This document shows, one piece after another, positions 25,980 to 33,869 of a stretch of DNA of 64,000 nt. The notes under the pieces are model-generated. The model ran no database searches. It saw only the letters and a list, made by a program, of their open reading frames with translations, and was not told the origin of the DNA. The translations under genes were made by a program, and so were the position numbers. Position 1 is the first letter of the stretch, and each line of letters starts with the position of its first letter. Source of the DNA: Marinobacterium_D sp050908845 (lineage in GTDB: Bacteria > Pseudomonadota > Gammaproteobacteria > Pseudomonadales > Balneatricaceae); NCBI RefSeq assembly GCF_050908845.1, contig NZ_CP194171.1, positions 558,001-622,000 of the forward strand, written 5' to 3'.

Positions 25980-26456
25980 ATGGCTATTCAGGTTGGTGAC
26001 AAGCTTCCATCCGTTGAATTCAAGGTGATGGGTGAAAAGGGCCCCGAGTCTTTCAGCACCGATGATCTGTTTGCAGGCAAGAAGGTGGTTTTATTTGCGG
26101 TACCGGGCGCGTTTACGCCGGGCTGCTCCATGACTCACCTGCCGGGTTTCGTCGTCAAGGCGGACGAGATCAAGGCCAAGGGCGTGGACAGCATTATCTG
26201 CACCGCGGTGAACGATGCCTTCGTTATGGATGCCTGGGGTAAGGCGCAGAACGCTGAAGAGATCATCATGGCCGGTGACGGTAGCGGCGAGTTCGCCAAG
26301 GCGACCGGTCTGGAGCTGGATCTGACTGCTGGCGGTCTTGGCATGCGCAGCAAGCGTTACGCGATGATCGTCAACGACGGTACCGTTGAATTGCTGAATA
26401 TCGATGACAAGGGTATCGACAAGAGCAGTGCAGAGACCATCCTGGCTGCGCTCTAA
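25980..26456 (+). CDS. Peroxiredoxin, Prx5 type
   Basis: This 158-residue thiol peroxidase has the peroxidatic motif PGAFTPGCS, with the active cysteine at residue 49, and the Prx5-type ending GMRSKRYAMIVNDGTVELLNID. It reduces hydrogen peroxide and alkyl hydroperoxides, usually with glutathione/glutaredoxin or thioredoxin. No second (resolving) cysteine is obvious apart from the one in SIICTAV. AGGGAG precedes the ATG. A strong terminator follows. It stands beside the glutathione-dependent frmA/fghA genes on the opposite strand. Confidence 0.92.
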   Translation: MAIQVGDKLPSVEFKVMGEKGPESFSTDDLFAGKKVVLFAVPGAFTPGCSMTHLPGFVVKADEIKAKGVDSIICTAVNDAFVMDAWGKAQNAEEIIMAGDGSGEFAKATGLELDLTAGGLGMRSKRYAMIVNDGTVELLNIDDKGIDKSSAETILAAL

Positions 26457-26498
26457 GCAGTTCAGGTCGCGCTGGCTAGATAAAGCAGCGCCAGATAC

Positions 26499-26532
26499 AG
26501 AAAAGGGCGGGTGTTTTTCCCGCCCTTTTTGC
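26499..26532. terminator. Bidirectional intrinsic terminator
   Basis: AAAAGGGCGGG, loop TGTTTTT, CCCGCCCTTTTT form an 11-bp stem with T runs on both strands. It serves the peroxiredoxin gene and the convergent fghA gene. Confidence 0.88.
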
Positions 26533-26572
26533 GTTTAGGCTTCTCGTCGCTTACTTGAGGCCCAACGGCTCT

Positions 26573-27430
26573 TTATTTAAGGCCTAACGCCTTGGCGTGG
26601 TGCTCAAGGTGATCGCCGATAAAGGTGGCGATAAAGAAGTAGCTGTGGTCGTAGCCCGGCTGCATGCGCAGCTCCAGCGGGTGACCGGCAGACTCGCAGG
26701 CCTGCTGCAGCGCTTCCGGTTTCAGCTGTTCGCTAAGGAAGTTATCGGCTTCGCCCTGATCAACCAGCAGCGGCAGACGCTCCTCGGCAGTGGCGATCAG
26801 TTCGCAGCTGTCCCAGGCCTTCCAGCTTTCACGGTCGTTACCCAGGTAACCACCCAGGGCTTTCTCGCCCCAGGGGCAGTTGATCGGGTTGCTGATCGGC
26901 GCGAAGGCGGAAACGGACTGGTACCGGCCCGGGTTCTTCAGTGCACAGATCAGTGCGCCGTGGCCGCCCATGGAGTGGCCGCTGATGGAGCGCTGGTCGG
27001 TGACCGGGAAGTTTTCCTCGATCAGTGCCGGCAGCTCGTCCACCACATAGTCGTACATGCGGTAGTTTTCGGCCCAGGGTGCCTGGGTGGCATTGACGTA
27101 GAAACCAGCGGCGGACCCGAAGTCGTAGCTGTCATGTTCGCCGGGATGGTTGGTGCCGCGGGGGCTCGTATCCGGGCAGACGATCGCCATACCCAGCTCG
27201 GCGGCCAGACGCTGGGCGCCCGCTTTCTGGGTGAAGTTCTCGTCGGTGCAGGTCAGGCCCGACAGCCAGTAAAGCACCGGCACCGGCTTGCTCTGTGCCT
27301 GCGGCGGCAGGTAGATCGCAAACACCATCTCGGTGCCTGTGCTGGCAGACTGGTGCTTGTAGCGCTTGAGCCAACCGCCGAAGCATTTGTTGCTGGCGAT
27401 CAGTTCGGGTGTTGTGGATAACTCGGACAT
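26573..27430 (-). CDS. fghA: S-formylglutathione hydrolase
   Basis: This 285-residue esterase D-type alpha/beta hydrolase completes formaldehyde oxidation by cleaving S-formylglutathione to formate and glutathione. The nucleophile is S153 in GHSMGGHGAL; the acid lies in DQGEADNFL and the histidine in GYDHSYFF. The start ISNKCFGG-type motif (ASNKCFGGWLKRYKHQSA) and LSGLTCTDENF are conserved family stretches. It is downstream of frmA on the same strand with 84 bases between, including a GC-rich hairpin. Confidence 0.95.
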   Translation of the reverse strand: MSELSTTPELIASNKCFGGWLKRYKHQSASTGTEMVFAIYLPPQAQSKPVPVLYWLSGLTCTDENFTQKAGAQRLAAELGMAIVCPDTSPRGTNHPGEHDSYDFGSAAGFYVNATQAPWAENYRMYDYVVDELPALIEENFPVTDQRSISGHSMGGHGALICALKNPGRYQSVSAFAPISNPINCPWGEKALGGYLGNDRESWKAWDSCELIATAEERLPLLVDQGEADNFLSEQLKPEALQQACESAGHPLELRMQPGYDHSYFFIATFIGDHLEHHAKALGLK

Positions 27431-27485
27431 GGAGAAAGACTCCCAGATCTCGGGTATGAAACGGGTTCATGCCAGATAAGGCGAA

Positions 27486-27508
27486 GCCCCCGCCCGACGG
27501 ACGGGGGC
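27486..27508 (-). promoter_or_regulatory. GC-rich hairpin between frmA and fghA
   Basis: GCCCCCG and CGGGGGC form a perfect 7-bp stem with a 9-base loop in the frmA-fghA spacer. It could attenuate read-through or stabilise the frmA mRNA end. There is no clear T tract in the direction of transcription. Confidence 0.4.
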
Positions 27509-27514
27509 AGGGGA

Positions 27515-28624
27515 TCAGAACAGGATGACGGAGCGGATGCTCTTGCCTTCGTGCATCAGATCGAACGCCTTGTTGATGTCTTCCAGACCCATGGTGTGGG
27601 TGATGAACGGATCGATTTCGATCTTGCCGTTCATGTAGTCTTCAACGTAGCCCGGCAGCTGGCTGCGGCCCTTGACGCCACCGAAAGCGGAGCCTTTCCA
27701 GACGCGACCGGTAACCAGCTGGAACGGACGGGTAGAGATCTCCTGACCGGCACCGGCAACACCGATGATGACAGACTCACCCCAGCCCTTGTGGCAGCAC
27801 TCCAGTGCAGAACGCATAACGTCTACGTTGCCGATACACTCGAAGGAGTAATCAACACCGCCGTCGGTCATGTCGACGATCACCTGCTGGATCGGGTCGG
27901 AGAAGTCTTTCGGGTTGATGCAGTCGGTAGCACCGAACTGGCGTGCCATCTCGAACTTCTCTTCGTTGATGTCGATGGCGATGATGCGCTCGGCACCGGC
28001 CATGCGCGCACCCTGGATGCAGGACAGGCCGATGCCGCCCATACCGAAGATGGCAACGGTGGAGCCCGGCTCAACCTTGGCGGTGTTCAGTACCGCACCG
28101 ATACCGGTGGTGATACCACAACCCAGCAGGCAGACCTTTTCCAGCGGCGCATCGATCTGGATCTTCGCCAGGGAGATCTCCGGAACAACGGTGTACTCGG
28201 AGAAAGTGGAAGTACCCATGTAGTGGTAGATGGTTTCGCCGTTCAGGGAGAAGCGGCTGGTGCCATCCGGCATCAGGCCCTTGCCCTGAGTCGCGCGAAC
28301 CGCCTGACACAGGTTGGTTTTGCCAGACAGGCAGAACTTACACTTGCCGCACTCGGCGGTGTACAGAGGAATAACGTGGTCGCCCGGCTTCAGGGTCGTA
28401 ACGCCAGGGCCGACTTCTTCAACGATACCCGCGCCTTCGTGGCCCAGGATCGACGGGAAAATACCTTCCGGGTCAGCGCCGGACAGTGTGAAAGCGTCAG
28501 TGTGGCAGACACCGGTCGCAACGATGCGGACCAGTACTTCACCGGCCTTCGGGCCCTGAACATCTACTTCTTCGATAGTAAGCGGGTCGCCTGCTTTCCA
28601 GGCCACGGCAGCGCGTGATTTCAT
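27515..28624 (-). CDS. frmA: S-(hydroxymethyl)glutathione dehydrogenase / class III alcohol dehydrogenase
   Basis: This 369-residue zinc-dependent dehydrogenase oxidises S-hydroxymethylglutathione (formaldehyde plus glutathione) to S-formylglutathione and can reduce S-nitrosoglutathione. The catalytic zinc region GVCHTDAFTLSGADPEG...GHEGAGIVEEVG, the structural zinc cluster CGKCKFCLSGKTNLC and the Rossmann motif FGMGGIGLSCIQGA are all present. CAGGAGTT is a good ribosome-binding site. The pair with fghA gives a full glutathione-dependent formaldehyde pathway to formate. A LysR gene is divergent. Confidence 0.97.
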   Translation of the reverse strand: MKSRAAVAWKAGDPLTIEEVDVQGPKAGEVLVRIVATGVCHTDAFTLSGADPEGIFPSILGHEGAGIVEEVGPGVTTLKPGDHVIPLYTAECGKCKFCLSGKTNLCQAVRATQGKGLMPDGTSRFSLNGETIYHYMGTSTFSEYTVVPEISLAKIQIDAPLEKVCLLGCGITTGIGAVLNTAKVEPGSTVAIFGMGGIGLSCIQGARMAGAERIIAIDINEEKFEMARQFGATDCINPKDFSDPIQQVIVDMTDGGVDYSFECIGNVDVMRSALECCHKGWGESVIIGVAGAGQEISTRPFQLVTGRVWKGSAFGGVKGRSQLPGYVEDYMNGKIEIDPFITHTMGLEDINKAFDLMHEGKSIRSVILF

Positions 28625-28701
28625 GATTAACTCCTGTTCAGGATGGGTTGATAACAGACGCTAGTGTAGTTCAGCGCGGTGATTTCATCCCTGCACAGAT
28701 G

Positions 28702-28716
28702 GCAAATGATTTTTGC
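28702..28716. promoter_or_regulatory. Inverted repeat in frmA / LysR divergent promoter
   Basis: GCAAA-N5-TTTGC, a 15-bp dyad, lies about midway between the two divergent start codons. The size fits a LysR half-site pair (T-N11-A pattern). Function inferred. Confidence 0.3.
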
Positions 28717-28772
28717 TGTGTAACAATAATGCTGGCACACAGATTTCCAGGCACTAGAGAGAGGGGCAGGCG

Positions 28773-29657
28773 GTGCGGCGTTGGGATGCGGTTGAAGCCT
28801 TTGTGGCGGTGGTACGTGAGGGCAGTTTTTCGGCGGCGGCGGAGCGCCTCGGCGTATCCGCATCCCATATCAGCCGCCGTGTGGCGGAGCTTGAAAACCA
28901 CCTGGGCACGCCGCTGATCTACCGCACCACACGCTCGATTCGGCTTAGTGAGGCCGGGGAACAGTATTTCGAGGAGTGCCACCGCCTGCTGGAAGGCTTT
29001 ATCAGCGCCGAGGAGCAGATCAGCCGCCAGCAGGAGGAGCCCAGCGGCCGTCTTAAGCTGACCTGTGCTGCCACCTTCGGTGAACGCTTCATCGCGCCGC
29101 TATTGCCCACCTTTATGCGTCGCTATCCGCGCCTGGAAATCGATCTTCACCTGAGTAACCGCCGGGTAGACCTGATCAGGGAAGGCTTTGACCTTGCGAT
29201 CCGTCTGGGCACGCTGGAGGATTCCAGCCTGCTGGCACGCCGTCTCTGCGATCGCCGCGAGTATCTCTGCGCCTCGCCGGATTATCTGGAGCGCTACGGT
29301 GCGCCGCATACGCTCAGTGAGCTGGCGCACCACAACTGTCTGCAGGGCACCAACTCCACCTGGCTGTTCCAGGACCGGGGCCAGCGGCGTGAGCTGCGGG
29401 TCAGCGGCAACTGGCACAGTAACTCCGGCCCCGCGGTGCTGGCCGCAGCGCGGGCGGGGCTCGGTATCGCCCAGTTGCCGGACTATTACGTGGCGCCGCT
29501 GCTGAAGAGTGGCGAGTTGCTGCCGCTGCTGGAGAACAACCGTTACCGCCACTCCGGTGTCTGGCTGGTCTATCCCAAGGTACGCCAGCAGCTGCCGCGT
29601 CTGAAACTCTTGTGTGATTACCTGGTGGATCAGTTCAGCAGCGGCCCCCCTTGGTAA
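28773..29657 (+). CDS. LysR-family regulator divergent from frmA
   Basis: This 294-residue regulator has an N-terminal winged HTH (RRWDAVEAFVAVVREGSFSAAAERLGVSASHISRRVAELENHLGTPLIYRTTRSIRLSE) and an effector domain of the CrgA/AaeR-like subgroup (LKLTCAATFGERFIAPLLPTFMRRYPRLEIDLHLSNRRVDLIREGFDLAIRLG). It starts at a GTG preceded by a GAGGGGCAGG site. Position opposite frmA suggests it activates formaldehyde or aldehyde detoxification; this is inference from the arrangement, which is common for frmA-type genes in related bacteria. Confidence 0.9.
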   Translation: MRRWDAVEAFVAVVREGSFSAAAERLGVSASHISRRVAELENHLGTPLIYRTTRSIRLSEAGEQYFEECHRLLEGFISAEEQISRQQEEPSGRLKLTCAATFGERFIAPLLPTFMRRYPRLEIDLHLSNRRVDLIREGFDLAIRLGTLEDSSLLARRLCDRREYLCASPDYLERYGAPHTLSELAHHNCLQGTNSTWLFQDRGQRRELRVSGNWHSNSGPAVLAAARAGLGIAQLPDYYVAPLLKSGELLPLLENNRYRHSGVWLVYPKVRQQLPRLKLLCDYLVDQFSSGPPW

Positions 29658-29718
29658 TGGATCTATTCACAGGGTGTTGGCAATCAACGCTTTGCGCTCG
29701 TCCCGGTTAGCGCCCGGG

Positions 29719-29747
29719 TTGCCCCCTTGGTAGCGGCTGCGTAGAAT
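29719..29747 (+). promoter_or_regulatory. Sigma-70-type promoter for the riboswitch / btuB transcript
   Basis: TTGCCC (29719-29724), a 17-bp spacer and TAGAAT (29742-29747) give a good housekeeping promoter. The predicted start is near 29754, about 30 bases before the aptamer. Confidence 0.6.
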
Positions 29748-29784
29748 CGCCGCCAGCATCTGGTATCCAGCGCTGACGGCGCAT

Positions 29785-29963
29785 GGATTTAAACGGGAAG
29801 TCGGTGCGTCGAGCGGTAATCCCCGCTGCAGACAAACCCGACACTGCCCCCGCAACGGTAAGCAGGCGATACACGGCAGGCAGCCACTGTGCCCAGGCAT
29901 GGGAAGGCGTCGTGTTAGGGAGTTCATGCTCTCACCTGCGAGTCCGGAGACCGGCCAGAATCC
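29785..29963 (+). ncRNA. Cobalamin (adenosylcobalamin) riboswitch
   Basis: All conserved blocks of the B12 aptamer are present in order: GGATTTAAACGGGAA and CGGTG at the 5' side, CTGCCCCCGCAACGGTA (29844-29860), the B12-box core GCCACTG (29883-29889), GGGAAGG (29901-29907), and the closing AGTCCGGAGACCGGCC (29941-29956). GGATT (29785) can pair with AATCC (29959-29963) as P1. About 45 bases then lead to the start codon of the receptor gene. No intrinsic terminator is visible after it, so control is probably at translation initiation (AAGGA site near 29996). Confidence 0.95.
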
Positions 29964-30009
29964 ACCCAACCCTGTAAGCGTGCGGGCGGCACGTCAAGGA
30001 ACTCGACAC

Positions 30010-31887
30010 ATGAACAAACTGACTCCATTGGCGGTGGCCGTAGCGCTGGCGCCCGTATCCGTTTTTGCTGCTGAAAGCGAAACCTTCGACGAACAGTTGA
30101 AATTGACGACCATCGTGGTGACCTCTTCACGGCAGGTACAGCCGGAAGCGCAGGAAACCTCCACCACTACTGTATTTACCCGTGCTGATATCGATCGCCT
30201 GCAGCCTTCCAGCGTACAGGAGCTGTTCCAGCGCGTTCCCGGCGTGCAGGTCAACCAGTCCGGTGGCCGTGGCAGCCTCAGTGGCCTGTTTATCCGTGGC
30301 ACCAAATCCGCACAGACCCTGGTTCTGATCGACGGGGTGCGTATCAATGGCGCTGACAGTGGCACCGCCGCGCTGGAAGCTCTGAGCGTGGACCAGGTCG
30401 AACGTGTCGAAGTGCTGCGCGGGGCCCGTTCGGTGATCTATGGCTCCGACGCCATTGGTGGTGTGGTGCAGATCTTTACCCGTCGCAGTCATGGTCCAGG
30501 TCTGCAGGGGCGTGTGCATCTGGGGTACGGCAACTATGGTACCTGGGAGCGCAGCCTGGGGTTGTCCGGTGGTAACGATGCCACCCGTTTCAGCCTGAAC
30601 CTGAGTTCTGATGAAACTCAGGACACTGACCGTTCCACCGTGCCGGCGAATCCGGCTGATAGCGATAAGGATGCTTATCGCAACAATGCTCTCAGCGCGA
30701 GCCTGAGCCACCGCTTTAACGATCGGGTCGAAGCGGGCGTCAGCCTGCTCGATCAGCAGGGCGAGAGTGAATACGATCAGGGCTGGCTCGGTGCCTATCC
30801 CTACGACGAGTTCCAGCTCAGCACCCTGTCGGGTTTTGTGAACGCCCAGGTGACAGAGCGCTGGCACAGCCGCCTGGAACTGGGCCATGCCGAAAACCGC
30901 CGCTTCTCCAAATTCGATGATGTGCCTGGCAGCAGTGCGTTCAACACCTATCGCGATTCGCTGGCGTCGATCAACCGCATTGAGCTCAGCGATAGTCAGC
31001 AACTGACGTTGGGTGCGGACTGGTACGATGAGCGCCTAAACGGCTACGACGACAGCTTCGCAAAAACATCACGCTGGAACCGGGCTGGCTTCATCCAGCA
31101 CCGTTATGAAGGCGAGCAGTTCAGTACCGAAGTCGGTGTGCGCGTGGACGATAACGAAATCTACGGCAGCGAGGACAGCTGGAGTGCGGCGCTGACGTTG
31201 CCGGTTACTACCCGCAATGCGCTAACCCTATCCTATAGTGAAGGGTTCCGCGCGCCGAGCTTTGTCGACCTCTACTATCCGGGCTATGACAACCCGGACC
31301 TTCAGCCGGAAACCTCACAGAGCTATGAGCTGAAGTGGCGTAGTGAACTGACGCCGTCGACTCAGTTGCAGGCGTCGCTGTTCCGTACCGATCTCGATGA
31401 CGCCATTGTCCTCGATGCCAGCTACACGCCACAGAACATCGGGTCTGCCCGTATCGATGGTTTTGAACTGGCATTGCAGCAGCAATGGCAGGGCTGGGAC
31501 GCCAGCCTGGCATTGAGCCTTATCGATCCGGAAGATCGTGATACCGGCGCCACACTGGCACGTCGCGCCAAGCGCACGCTGAGCCTGGATCTGGACCGCC
31601 AGTTCGGCGAATTCTCCGTTGGGGGTAACTGGCTGCTGGTGAGCCGGGCCTGGAATGATGCTGCCAACACCCAGGAGATCGATGGTCACGGTATCGTCAA
31701 CCTGCGCTCCAGCTGGCAGGTGCGTCCCGATCTGAAACTGGCACTGAAGGTGGATAACCTGCTGGATCGGGAGTACGCGACAGCGCTGTACAGCGTCTAC
31801 AACCCGGACTGGACAGTCTCGAACTATCCGTACAACGAACCTGGCCGCACAGCGCTGCTGTCGTTGACCTGGACCCCGCAGCTTTAA
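30010..31887 (+). CDS. btuB: TonB-dependent cobalamin receptor (BtuB-like)
   Basis: This 625-residue outer-membrane receptor has a signal peptide (about 1-20, ending VSVFA), a TonB-box-like TTIVVTSS, and a plug domain (RADIDRLQPSSVQELFQRVPGVQVNQSGGRGSLSGLFIRGTKSAQTLVLIDGVRIN...GSDAIGGVVQIFTRR). A 22-strand barrel follows, with a C-terminal aromatic-rich end (FNEP-like YPYNEPGRTALLSLTWTP). The length and the upstream cobalamin riboswitch identify it as vitamin B12 uptake. No BtuCDF genes follow here. The ATG at 30010 was chosen; an open frame further upstream lies inside the riboswitch. Confidence 0.95.
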   Translation: MNKLTPLAVAVALAPVSVFAAESETFDEQLKLTTIVVTSSRQVQPEAQETSTTTVFTRADIDRLQPSSVQELFQRVPGVQVNQSGGRGSLSGLFIRGTKSAQTLVLIDGVRINGADSGTAALEALSVDQVERVEVLRGARSVIYGSDAIGGVVQIFTRRSHGPGLQGRVHLGYGNYGTWERSLGLSGGNDATRFSLNLSSDETQDTDRSTVPANPADSDKDAYRNNALSASLSHRFNDRVEAGVSLLDQQGESEYDQGWLGAYPYDEFQLSTLSGFVNAQVTERWHSRLELGHAENRRFSKFDDVPGSSAFNTYRDSLASINRIELSDSQQLTLGADWYDERLNGYDDSFAKTSRWNRAGFIQHRYEGEQFSTEVGVRVDDNEIYGSEDSWSAALTLPVTTRNALTLSYSEGFRAPSFVDLYYPGYDNPDLQPETSQSYELKWRSELTPSTQLQASLFRTDLDDAIVLDASYTPQNIGSARIDGFELALQQQWQGWDASLALSLIDPEDRDTGATLARRAKRTLSLDLDRQFGEFSVGGNWLLVSRAWNDAANTQEIDGHGIVNLRSSWQVRPDLKLALKVDNLLDREYATALYSVYNPDWTVSNYPYNEPGRTALLSLTWTPQL

Positions 31888-32176
31888 ACGGCGGGTTATC
31901 CCGCATGTTCAGCACCGGGCATCGCGTTCGTCGCTGAGGGAGGAGGGCGTTAAGGTGTGGATGCTCGGGTCTGCACCTGCTGTCCGCCCCTGCTGCCGAC
32001 TGTCTGGCTGGTCGTTAAGGCCTGGGTCACAATGGCCCTGGCCTGCTACGCCGATCCGGCACTGATACCGAGTTCTCTGAACCTGCAGTGCAACCTGTTC
32101 TTCGTCCTGATCCCAGGACCGGGGTTCGGGCTTCAGCGCTAAAGCAGGTCACGCCCGCAACCCTGATCTCCAATAG
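31888..32176. other. 289-bp gap after btuB; one doubtful 61-codon frame
   Basis: GCGGG-TTAT-CCCGC right after btuB (31891-31904) makes a short hairpin without T tail. A frame at 31957-32142 on the plus strand has AGGAGGG 9 bases before a GTG and would encode a 61-residue, cysteine-containing, hydrophobic peptide (MDARVCTCCPP start). It has no recognisable domain and may be chance. Otherwise I see nothing. Confidence 0.3.
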
Positions 32177-33046
32177 TTACTTGGCCAGCATGGTTCCTGT
32201 GCAGGGGCAGCTCTGAGGTGTCAATGGACCCAGTAGCAGCAACAACTGCTCCAGTGTCGGCGCAATCGGATCATCGAGCTTCAGGTCCAGCAGTTCATCG
32301 GCGCGGGTGCGGCCCAGGGTCAGTGCGGCCATCGGTTTGTTCTGCTCCTTTGCCCGGCGACAGAAACGAAAGCCGGAGTAAACCATCAGTGACGAGCCGA
32401 TCACCAGCAGGGCATCAGCCCGTGCCAATGCGCCCAGGGCTTCCTGGACCCGGGTTTTCGGTACGTTATCGCCGAAGAACACCACATCGGGTTTGAGGAT
32501 GCCGCCGCAGCCGGGGCACCCGGGTACCTCGAAGTGGCTGAAATCCACCTCCAGATCGGCATCGCCATCCGGTGCCGAGGTCGCCGTGTACTGCATGAAT
32601 GCCGGGTTCATTAGCGCCGAGCGACGGTGCACGTCATCGCGGCTGCAGCGGTAGTCGCAGCTCATGCAGATCACATCGCCGGCGCGGCCGTGCAGGTCGA
32701 TGACGGCGCTGGAGCCAGCACGCTGGTGCAGGCCGTCCACGTTCTGGGTTACCAGCAGCTCGATGTGACCGCGCTGCTCCAGCGCTGACAGCGCGTGGTG
32801 GGCATTGTTGGGGCGGGCTTGCTGGATCACCGGCCAGCCGATCAGGCTGCGCCCCCAGTAGCGCTGCCGGGTGGTGTGGCTGTGCATAAACTCGCCATGC
32901 TGCACCGGCTGCTTGCGCTTCCACTCGCCGTTGCGATCGCGGTAATCGGGGATGCCTGAATCGGTGCTGATACCGGCGCCGGTCAGCACCAGCAACCGGG
33001 GATGCTGCTGAATAAATTCGAACAGGGCCTGCGCTGACTTGCTCAC
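32177..33046 (-). CDS. NAD-dependent protein deacylase, sirtuin (Sir2) family
   Basis: This 289-residue sirtuin removes acyl groups from lysines using NAD+. Motifs are GAGISTDSGIPDYR (23-36), TQNVDGLHQRAG (100-111), the catalytic H119 in DLHG, and a zinc knuckle of C127/C130 and C176/C179. The STDSGIPDYRD form of the first motif, instead of SAESGIPTFR, places it with SIRT4-like (class II) sirtuins rather than CobB. Targets are unknown. It is divergent from grxB. Confidence 0.93.
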   Translation of the reverse strand: MSKSAQALFEFIQQHPRLLVLTGAGISTDSGIPDYRDRNGEWKRKQPVQHGEFMHSHTTRQRYWGRSLIGWPVIQQARPNNAHHALSALEQRGHIELLVTQNVDGLHQRAGSSAVIDLHGRAGDVICMSCDYRCSRDDVHRRSALMNPAFMQYTATSAPDGDADLEVDFSHFEVPGCPGCGGILKPDVVFFGDNVPKTRVQEALGALARADALLVIGSSLMVYSGFRFCRRAKEQNKPMAALTLGRTRADELLDLKLDDPIAPTLEQLLLLLGPLTPQSCPCTGTMLAK

Positions 33047-33165
33047 TCTGATTCCTCCGGCTGGGCGGCTTTATGGTTTTACTTTAACAGACCGGATTTG
33101 GATTTTTTCTTACAGATTTTGTTTGCAGCCCTGGTACCACTGGAAACCGCGGCTGCGGTCGTGTT

Positions 33166-33190
33166 TAGAATGAGTGTAATAGTCATTATC
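33166..33190 (+). promoter_or_regulatory. Candidate Fur box and -10 element before grxB
   Basis: TAGAAT (33166-33171) is a reasonable -10. The 19 bases at 33172-33190 match the consensus Fur box at 14 of 19 positions, with the 3' half (TCATTATC) perfect. It ends 16 bases before the grxB start, where a bound repressor would block transcription. No good -35 is seen. Confidence 0.35.
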
Positions 33191-33206
33191 AAAAAAAGGA
33201 TGTGTC

Positions 33207-33863
33207 ATGACCCGAATCTACATCTATGACCACTGTCCCTTCTGTGTGCGTGCGACGATGGTCGCCGGCTACAAAAGAGTGGCCTTTGAGCGGGTGGTAC
33301 TGCTCAACGATGATGAAAAAAGCTGCTTCGACCTGATCGGCAAAAAGATGCTGCCGGTGCTGCAGCAAGACGGTCTGGTGATCGGGGAAAGCCTGGATAT
33401 CTGTCGCAAGCTGGATGAGATCGGTAAGCCTGAACAGGAAATACTGCCCGAAACGGGGCTGGCGGCACAGGTGGCGGAGATTCTCGCGCCGACACAGCAT
33501 GCCCGGCTGGCGCTCAACTTTGCCCGGATCACGCGTCTAGGTCTGCCAGAGTTTGCCACCGAAAGCGCACGGGAATACTTCCGTGGCAAGAAAGAGGCGA
33601 TCATCGACGAGAGTTTCGACGCGGCCCTCGCCAGAACTGAAGAGTACCTGCCCGCTGTGAATGAAGCGCTGGCTCAGCTGCCCGCACTGACGTTGCCGTC
33701 CGAACGTGCGGGCAAACTGAGCTGGGATGACGTGCAGGTCTTTCCGACGCTGCGCAGCCTGACCTTGATAAAGGGCCTGGTGTGGCCGGAACAGGTACAG
33801 AACTATCTCAACGAGGTGGCTGATCTGACCCGGCTGGACCTCTACTTCGATCGGGCGATCTGA
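33207..33863 (+). CDS. grxB: Glutaredoxin 2
   Basis: This 218-residue GST-like glutaredoxin matches E. coli Grx2 (215) in length. The N-terminal thioredoxin fold has the active site CPFC at residues 10-13 (YDHCPFCVRATMVAGYK) and the glutathione-binding KKMLPVLQQDG; a helical C-terminal domain ends WDDVQVFPTLRSLTLIKGLVWPEQVQNYL. It reduces protein and glutathione mixed disulfides in the cytoplasm. AAAGGATG precedes the ATG. It stands alone with a possible Fur site upstream. Confidence 0.93.
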   Translation: MTRIYIYDHCPFCVRATMVAGYKRVAFERVVLLNDDEKSCFDLIGKKMLPVLQQDGLVIGESLDICRKLDEIGKPEQEILPETGLAAQVAEILAPTQHARLALNFARITRLGLPEFATESAREYFRGKKEAIIDESFDAALARTEEYLPAVNEALAQLPALTLPSERAGKLSWDDVQVFPTLRSLTLIKGLVWPEQVQNYLNEVADLTRLDLYFDRAI

Positions 33864-33869
33864 GCCTTG

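Noticed and set aside
27551..28618. 355-codon open frame opposite frmA
   Set aside because: frmA is certain, and the antisense product has no recognisable features.
32177..33046. Sirtuin as a Sir2-type defence effector
   Set aside because: It is a short, complete SIRT4-like deacylase with a zinc site, without the extra domains or partners seen in defence Sir2 proteins.
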